DNA of 42,101 nt from an uncultured Bacteroidia bacterium (GTDB lineage: Bacteria; Bacteroidota; Bacteroidia; Bacteroidales; F082), in contig CACZZO010000032.1 of NCBI GenBank assembly GCA_902785755.1, forward strand, positions 1 to 42,101, in the 5' to 3' direction. A program made the position numbers and the translations under genes. Below, one piece after another: positions 35,894 through 42,101 of this stretch; the first letter of the stretch is position 1, and every line of letters begins with the position of its first letter. The notes under the pieces are model-generated. The model had not been told where the DNA came from and did no database searches. It was given only the letters and a program-made list of their open reading frames with translations.

Positions 35894-36899
35894 TGTGCTG
35901 TATGTGACTACTCCCGAATCCTATCTGAGCAAGGATGGGCAGAATGTGGTGGTCTCGGTGGAGAAGGAAGAGAAGTTCAGGATTCCCGTCATCAATATTG
36001 AAGGAATCGTGACTTTTGGCTATTTGGGTGCCAGTCCGGGATTGATGAAACTATGTGCCGACAATGGGGTTTCGTTGACCTTCCTTTCGCCTAATGGCCG
36101 TTTCATCGGAAGGATGCAAGGACCTACCCGAGGCAATGTGTTGTTGCGCAAAGAGCAATATCGCATTGCGGATGACGAGGGACGGTCGCTCCATTTCGCA
36201 CGACTGTTCATCGCCGGGAAGATACAGAATTATAGGACTACGCTCCAACGTTTCATCAGAGACAATGGAGAAAATGATGGGGTTGAGGCAGCCGTTAATT
36301 CTATGGAACATAGCAAGAAGTGGGCATTGAAGGCAACCTCCGCATCCCAGTTAATTGGTATTGAAGGCGACGCAGCCAATGCCTATTTTGGCGTGTTTCC
36401 CGAATTGATACTTCATCAAAAGGAGGATTTCGCTTTTCGCGGACGGAACAGGCATCCGCCCAAGGACAAGGTGAACGCTATGCTTTCGTTTGTGTACACA
36501 TTGTTGGCCAACGAAACCGCTGCTGCATTGGAGACCGTCGGCCTCGACCCATACGTTGGTTTCCTGCATACCCTTCGTCCGGGAAGGACATCGTTGGCGC
36601 TTGACTTGATGGAGGAGATGAGGGCCTATCTTGGCGACCGCTTGGTGCTTTCGCTGATTAATCGGAAGCAGATGACGGCTAAAGACTTCGTTGTTCAAGG
36701 CGCAGAGGGAATTGTGATGAGCGATGAAGGCAGAAAGACACTGCTTTCGGCTTGGCAAAAGAGGAAGAAGGAGACGATAGTGCATCCGTATTTGGAGGAA
36801 AAGATGGAATTGGGTTTGCTTCCATACGCCCAAGCTATGTTGCTTGCGAAGGCGATAAGAAATGACATTGACGATTATCCGGTGTTTACAATCCGTTGA
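35877..36899 (+). CDS. cas1: Cas1 integrase, type I-C, 340 aa
   Basis: Cas1 with Cas2 inserts new spacers at the leader end. The metal-binding residues are Glu163 (IGIEGDAAN), His231 (GFLHTLRPGR) and Asp243/Glu246 (LALDLMEEM). The length and the N-terminal beta domain (LNVLYVTTPESYLSKDG) match I-C Cas1. The ATG lies 17 bp inside the end of cas4, and cas2 follows after 3 bp. Confidence 0.95.
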   Translation: MKKLLNVLYVTTPESYLSKDGQNVVVSVEKEEKFRIPVINIEGIVTFGYLGASPGLMKLCADNGVSLTFLSPNGRFIGRMQGPTRGNVLLRKEQYRIADDEGRSLHFARLFIAGKIQNYRTTLQRFIRDNGENDGVEAAVNSMEHSKKWALKATSASQLIGIEGDAANAYFGVFPELILHQKEDFAFRGRNRHPPKDKVNAMLSFVYTLLANETAAALETVGLDPYVGFLHTLRPGRTSLALDLMEEMRAYLGDRLVLSLINRKQMTAKDFVVQGAEGIVMSDEGRKTLLSAWQKRKKETIVHPYLEEKMELGLLPYAQAMLLAKAIRNDIDDYPVFTIR

Positions 36900-36902
36900 G
36901 CG

Positions 36903-37193
36903 ATGATGGTTTTGGTTACATACGATGTCGAAACGGTCACGGCTTCGGGCGCAAAGCGGTTGCGCAAGGTGGCCAAAGAGTGCCAAAACTACGGTCAGAG
37001 GGTGCAAAACTCGGTGTTTGAATGTGTGTTGACAGAAGCCCAATTCGTGGTTCTGCGCAGCAAATTATCCACCATCATCAAAGAGGAGACAGACAGCATA
37101 CGTTTCTATTTTTTGGGGAACAATTGGAACAAAAGGATAGAAATGCTTGGGAAGGTTACTTCGTTTGATGTTGCCTCGGAATTGATAATTTGA
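36903..37193 (+). CDS. cas2: Cas2, adaptation complex subunit, 96 aa
   Basis: A ferredoxin-like small protein that bridges two Cas1 dimers. The first strand LVTYDVET carries the conserved Asp, and VQNSVFECVLTEAQF and SIRFYFLG are family-typical. Two in-frame ATGs (36903, 36906) are possible starts. It ends 168 bp before the first repeat. Confidence 0.93.
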   Translation: MMVLVTYDVETVTASGAKRLRKVAKECQNYGQRVQNSVFECVLTEAQFVVLRSKLSTIIKEETDSIRFYFLGNNWNKRIEMLGKVTSFDVASELII

Positions 37194-37361
37194 ATCGCGA
37201 ATGTGAAACATTGCAAAATTTGTTGTATTTTCGCGGCGTTTGATACTCAGCCGAATAAGGAGAGAGTAGAAAAGAAAATAGGGTAGAGGAGAGGCGAAGT
37301 CTTTACTTTCGCGGAACATCTATTCTAAAGAGTTGGTAATTTGCGTTTTGCGCAGGTTACT
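37194..37361 (+). promoter_or_regulatory. CRISPR leader, 168 bp
   Basis: This non-coding stretch between cas2 and the first repeat should carry the pre-crRNA promoter and the Cas1-Cas2 integration signals. It holds two copies of TTTCGCGG (37229-37236, 37307-37314), a near -7 element TATTTTCG (37226-37233, one mismatch) and a purine-rich tract (about 37256-37300). The repeat-proximal 20 bp are GCGTTTTGCGCAGGTTACT plus the first base before the repeat. Confidence 0.7.
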
Positions 37362-37459
37362 GTCGCGCCCCTTGCGGGCGCGTGGATTGAAACGCCACCG
37401 CTTTGGTTGATTCCAACCATCGCTTCAGTCGCGCCCCTTGCGGGCGCGTGGATTGAAAC

Positions 37460-37496
37460 TGTGAAGTGCCGAAAATCATGTATCGCATCGCTTGTC
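37460..37496 (+). repeat. Spacer 2 (37 nt), longer copy of a spacer present twice
   Basis: Its first 33 nt are identical to spacer 21 (38727-38759); the last 4 nt (TGTC) are extra. Spacers are numbered from the leader. Confidence 0.9.
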
Positions 37497-38726
37497 GTCG
37501 CGCCCCTTGCGGGCGCGTGGATTGAAACTCATGGGTGCGGACATCCTCCTTGGTGAGGATGAGTCGCGCCCCTTGCGGGCGCGTGGATTGAAACTACATC
37601 CAAGCCAAGGAAATCATCAGCCAGGCTGACGTCGCGCCCCTTGCGGGCGCGTGGATTGAAACAACTTCAGTTGAGTTTCAGCCCACTTGAAAATGAGTCG
37701 CGCCCCTTGCGGGCGCGTGGATTGAAACAGCATTTTTTTTGATTCATTCCCCCAGGAATCGCCGGTCGCGCCCCTTGCGGGCGCGTGGATTGAAACGGCG
37801 ACTGGGCCGATGGATGGCTTGAAACCAAGTGGTCGCGCCCCTTGCGGGCGCGTGGATTGAAACTGCTTTGGCGTTGGCATCACGGTGGGATTGGGTTGGT
37901 CGCGCCCCTTGCGGGCGCGTGGATTGAAACAAGTATTGCAGGAAGGTATCTTCCGCGACAAATGGGTCGCGCCCCTTGCGGGCGCGTGGATTGAAACCAC
38001 TGCGTGGGGCATGGTCACGGCCTCCACCTGGGTCGCGCCCCTTGCGGGCGCGTGGATTGAAACCTGTACGGCCTGCGGGCTGCCGTGCAAGGCGTAGTCG
38101 CGCCCCTTGCGGGCGCGTGGATTGAAACTTTATCTGCTTGTTGGATAGCACGAAACGACCATCAAGTCGCGCCCCTTGCGGGCGCGTGGATTGAAACAGT
38201 TGTAAGTTTGTAGTTTTTCGGAGCGGCCAAAGTCGCGCCCCTTGCGGGCGCGTGGATTGAAACAATCTCAAGTAGATGGAGATTACATCTTGAAACGTCG
38301 CGCCCCTTGCGGGCGCGTGGATTGAAACTCCCAAATCGGCGGGCAACGAGATCACTTGGAGTCGCGCCCCTTGCGGGCGCGTGGATTGAAACGGCAAGGG
38401 TGCGACTGTCGGCATCACGCGGCATCCCGTCGCGCCCCTTGCGGGCGCGTGGATTGAAACTTTGACCATCTCATCCGCGAGTTGGCCGTTTGCCGTCGCG
38501 CCCCTTGCGGGCGCGTGGATTGAAACGACTGGCCATTGAGGAACTCGGCCTTGCGTAGCAGGTCGCGCCCCTTGCGGGCGCGTGGATTGAAACCCAGATG
38601 TAGTAGAGATTACGAAAAAGGAAGCGAGTCGCGCCCCTTGCGGGCGCGTGGATTGAAACTGCGCTGCCCATAGGTCGGACACAATCGGCATAAGGTCGCG
38701 CCCCTTGCGGGCGCGTGGATTGAAAC

Positions 38727-38759
38727 TGTGAAGTGCCGAAAATCATGTATCGCATCGCT
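38727..38759 (+). repeat. Spacer 21 (33 nt), shorter copy of the twice-present spacer
   Basis: Identical to the first 33 nt of spacer 2. Eighteen other spacers lie between the two. Confidence 0.9.
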
Positions 38760-39787
38760 GTCGCGCCCCTTGCGGGCGCGTGGATTGAAACAATGTCAAT
38801 TATCCTTTTATACTCAATCATTGGGTCGCGCCCCTTGCGGGCGCGTGGATTGAAACTGCGCAAGTTCAAGGAGGAGCAGTACGAGGCCATGTCGCGCCCC
38901 TTGCGGGCGCGTGGATTGAAACCATTTTGACACCCCTCACGAACACGAACATGTCCTGTCGCGCCCCTTGCGGGCGCGTGGATTGAAACCCACCAGTGAC
39001 AACAGTAGTAAGTAGAGTTGCGCCGTCGCGCCCCTTGCGGGCGCGTGGATTGAAACATCCAGCTTTTGAGGGTATGCAAGTTGTTGAAACCAGTCGCGCC
39101 CCTTGCGGGCGCGTGGATTGAAACAGCTCGCTGGTGGCCGCCTTGGTGTTGGCAGCGTGTCGCGCCCCTTGCGGGCGCGTGGATTGAAACAGCAATTCAC
39201 AGAAACTCGCAGCGGTCATCGTGGTCGCGCCCCTTGCGGGCGCGTGGATTGAAACAGTGGGATTGGCGACACTTGCGTATATGACACAAGGTCGCGCCCC
39301 TTGCGGGCGCGTGGATTGAAACGTCCTGTTGGTTGTCAATCATTTTTTGCGCACCGCGTCGCGCCCCTTGCGGGCGCGTGGATTGAAACAACGCATCTTC
39401 TTTCGTTGTGCCAGATATAATATGAGTCGCGCCCCTTGCGGGCGCGTGGATTGAAACTTGATACCATGTACCGGCCACTTTGATGTAAGTTGTCGCGCCC
39501 CTTGCGGGCGCGTGGATTGAAACGTTGAGTTTGGTGAACGAGTATTGCCGTGTCGAGGTCGCGCCCCTTGCGGGCGCGTGGATTGAAACGGACGTGCTAT
39601 CAATCATTTTTTGCGCCCCGCTGGTCGCGCCCCTTGCGGGCGCGTGGATTGAAACTGCATCTCATTGAGTTGAACGGAAGGCCAGTAGAGGTCGCGCCCC
39701 TTGCGGGCGCGTGGATTGAAACTCGCACGAATGCGAGGACAACACCATCAAGAAGGTCGCGCCCCTTGCGGGCGCGTGGATTGAAAC

Positions 39788-39794
39788 CGAATCA
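39788..39794 (+). repeat. Truncated 7-nt spacer (spacer 37)
   Basis: Only CGAATCA lies between two complete repeats (39756-39787 and 39795-39826). It is too short to guide Cascade. The usual spacer here is 33-37 nt. Confidence 0.9.
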
Positions 39795-40225
39795 GTCGCG
39801 CCCCTTGCGGGCGCGTGGATTGAAACCGTGGATTGTGATTTGCGTCTCGTAGTGGCAAACGGGTCGCGCCCCTTGCGGGCGCGTGGATTGAAACTCACCA
39901 AAGTTACATATCCGTTTGCAGTCCTTCGGTCGCGCCCCTTGCGGGCGCGTGGATTGAAACCTTCGTTTCCTTCGGCAAACGCCTCACAAAGAAGTCGCGC
40001 CCCTTGCGGGCGCGTGGATTGAAACCCGTGCTTTGCCTCAATTTCGGCACGTCCTACCGAGTCGCGCCCCTTGCGGGCGCGTGGATTGAAACCCCGCAAA
40101 GGAGCGAAGTCTAAACCCCTAAAATGTCGCGCCCCTTGCGGGCGCGTGGATTGAAACTTCTTTGCATCGTCGTCCATCACGGTATTGTAGACAGTCGCGC
40201 CCCTTGCGGGCGCGTGGATTGAAAC

Positions 40226-40239
40226 GCGTGGATTGAAAC
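40226..40239 (+). repeat. Partial repeat duplication (14 nt) inside the array
   Basis: Directly after the repeat at 40194-40225, its last 14 nt (GCGTGGATTGAAAC) occur again, followed by a normal 36-nt spacer (40240-40275). Confidence 0.9.
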
Positions 40240-42101
40240 GCAGAGCAAGCCACAGCCCCGCAGTTGGCACAATTGGTCGCGCCCCTTGCGGGCGCGTGGA
40301 TTGAAACATGGATGTAGAGAGGGATTACTCGATACTGATAAGTCGCGCCCCTTGCGGGCGCGTGGATTGAAACAAACATTCAGAAACGACAAGTACGCGG
40401 ATTTTGGTCGCGCCCCTTGCGGGCGCGTGGATTGAAACACGCCAGCTGCCATGCGTCTGAAAACTTTTCTCAGTCGCGCCCCTTGCGGGCGCGTGGATTG
40501 AAACACCTTGATTGCAAGGATGGATAAGATGCCACCTTGTCGCGCCCCTTGCGGGCGCGTGGATTGAAACCTTCGTTGGCTGCCGCCAAGACCTTGCGCG
40601 ACGGTCGCGCCCCTTGCGGGCGCGTGGATTGAAACTTATATTTGCTATTTGTGCTTATATGGCTATTTTGTCGCGCCCCTTGCGGGCGCGTGGATTGAAA
40701 CACGGTCAAGGCCTTGAAAATAATCAGCACGCGGACGTCGCGCCCCTTGCGGGCGCGTGGATTGAAACGCGTTGAGTCCTATCTTTTATCAGAGCGATTC
40801 GAGTCGCGCCCCTTGCGGGCGCGTGGATTGAAACTGTGGCGGCGATTATGACGTATACGAGCCCATGAGTTTGTCGCGCCCCTTGCGGGCGCGTGGATTG
40901 AAACATCAAATATGCCGATGATTTGTATTATTGGAATGCGTCGCGCCCCTTGCGGGCGCGTGGATTGAAACATGGCTTTGCCCCCTCAATAATAAAAAAT
41001 AAATGGTCGCGCCCCTTGCGGGCGCGTGGATTGAAACATAATGACTTGTCTTTGAAGACGAAAGTCTGAGTGTCGCGCCCCTTGCGGGCGCGTGGATTGA
41101 AACAGCATCTTTTTCTCTCTTGTCTTCTTGAGCATTCATGTCGCGCCCCTTGCGGGCGCGTGGATTGAAACATGCACTAATGCCGTTGATGTCAATACTA
41201 TACATGTCGCGCCCCATGCGGGCGCGTGGATTGAAACTGATTGCGGCCCTAATGATGGCCGCCGCGCCCAGTCGCGCCCCATGCGGGCGCGTGGATTGAA
41301 ACGATTGCTTACCGTCGCAAACGTGGTGAAAATGTTGGTCGCGCCCCATGCGGGCGCGTGGATTGAAACACGCCTTTAGGCGAGGGCATAAACAAACAAC
41401 CATAGTCGCGCCCCATGCGGGCGCGTGGATTGAAACCACCATGTCACGGAACTGCTGCAAGGTGGCTTTCGTCGCGCCCCATGCGGGCGCGTGGATTGAA
41501 ACAAGGGTTATCCTAAACTCAGCATCGGTGCTGGCGGTCGCGCCCCTTGCGGGCGCGTGGATTGAAACTCGGCGCATTGTAGCGCATTTCCCCGACAAGG
41601 CAAGGTCGCGCCCCTTGCGGGCGCGTGGATTGAAACATGGGAGTTGCATGGACTCCAAAGGAACAAGTAAGTCGCGCCCCTTGCGGGCGCGTGGATTGAA
41701 ACTCATTAGAACTCGAAAGATATTTTGAAACCTATAAAGTCGCGCCCCTTGCGGGCGCGTGGATTGAAACGATATCTCCCTCAATTGACCATGGAAGGCC
41801 TTAGTCGCGCCCCTTGCGGGCGCGTGGATTGAAACGGCATCTTTGATTGAAGAAACAACATTGGACGCCTCGTCGCGCCCCTTGCGGGCGCGTGGATTGA
41901 AACGACATGGAGTTGACGGTTGAGTCCGGCTTCGATGTCGCGCCCCATGCGGGCGCGTGGATTGAAACCCGCCATTATGGAAATGAGTTTTAATTTTCAT
42001 TTTGTCGCGCCCCATGCGGGCGCGTGGATTGAAACTGGAACGGCATGGCAATCTTCTCATACTTGATGTGTCGCGCCCCATGCGGGCGCGTGGATTGAAA
42101 C

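Larger units (their letters stand above)
37362..42101 (+). CRISPR. Type I-C CRISPR array: 72 repeats and 71 spacers, continuing past the window end
   Basis: The repeat is 32 bp: G-T, stem arm CGCGCCC, loop CTTGC, arm GGGCGCG, then the 11-nt 3' part TGGATTGAAAC. The 7-bp stem and ATTGAAAC end are typical for I-C; Cas5c cutting after the stem would leave TGGATTGAAAC as the crRNA 5' handle. Orientation is leader (37194-37361) to right. The first repeat is 37362-37393 and the last seen is 42070-42101, ending exactly at the window edge, so the total length is unknown. Spacers are mostly 32-38 nt. Exceptions are a 7-nt spacer (39788-39794) and a 50-nt interval (40226-40275). Repeats starting at 41206, 41271, 41338, 41405, 41471, 41937, 42004 and 42070 have A in place of T at position 11. 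I counted by hand, so the total could be off by one. Confidence 0.98.

Noticed and set aside
36903..37361. Missing cas6 as a sign of a defective locus
   Set aside because: Type I-C normally lacks cas6; Cas5c does the repeat cleavage.
37341..42081. Many open frames on both strands across the array, up to 391 codons, with repeated peptides such as SIHAPARGAT, RPQGAR or RPLRARGLK
   Set aside because: They are translations of the CRISPR repeat, whose 32-bp length plus ~34-nt spacers often keeps a frame open. The periodic peptide is the repeat itself, so these are not genes.

Overview
The window looks like a chromosome segment of a Bacteroidota bacterium, most likely an uncultured gut or rumen Bacteroidales. 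The evidence is several start regions with the Bacteroidota -7 element TAnnTTTG, giant secreted subtilases built from B-repeat-like and GWNW modules, a DUF368 protein, and weak or absent Shine-Dalgarno sites. No rRNA or tRNA was recognised.

Region 1 (1-17740, + strand) is a secreted-protein cluster. It holds the 3' end of one gene, a 3475-residue subtilisin-like protease with nine tandem copies of a ~165-residue module interleaved with B-repeat-like modules, a small secreted DUF1566-type protein, and a ~2032-residue subtilase that carries four copies of that DUF1566-type domain. The two full-length subtilases share a C-terminal double GWNW module; the truncated first gene ends in the same module. 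The last ~464 bp of the two subtilase genes, including their terminators, are nearly identical.

Region 2 (17877-20332, + strand) holds a DUF368 membrane protein (family of undecaprenyl-phosphate translocases), an overlapping S4 RNA-binding protein and a beta-lactamase-fold serine hydrolase. Convergent to it, Region 3 (20417-25641, - strand) is a tight gene run: an LEA14-like lipoprotein, two paralogous single-span membrane proteins of unknown function with long charged/proline linkers, and glycine dehydrogenase gcvP. TypA/BipA (25783-27597, -) and an unrecognised 320-residue protein (27747-28709, +) follow as a divergent pair.

Region 4 (28782-42101) is a complete type I-C CRISPR-Cas locus. 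A WYL-domain regulator is divergent from cas3-cas5c-cas8c-cas7c-cas4-cas1-cas2, with a perfect inverted repeat in the shared promoter region. A probable internal start in cas8c would make the small subunit Cas11c. After a 168-bp leader comes an array of 72 repeats and 71 spacers that runs off the window end. The array records unusual events: one protospacer present twice with different 3' ends, a 7-nt spacer, a 50-nt interval with a partial repeat duplication, two spacers with a shared 17-nt core in different register, and leader-distal blocks of a loop-variant repeat.

The CRISPR genes form one functional unit: adaptation (Cas1, Cas2, Cas4), crRNA processing (Cas5c), Cascade (Cas5c, Cas7c, Cas8c, Cas11c) and degradation (Cas3). 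The strongest leads for something undescribed are the modular subtilase family with its shared C-terminal module, the two-paralog envelope operon next to gcvP, and the WYL/inverted-repeat control region of the CRISPR locus.
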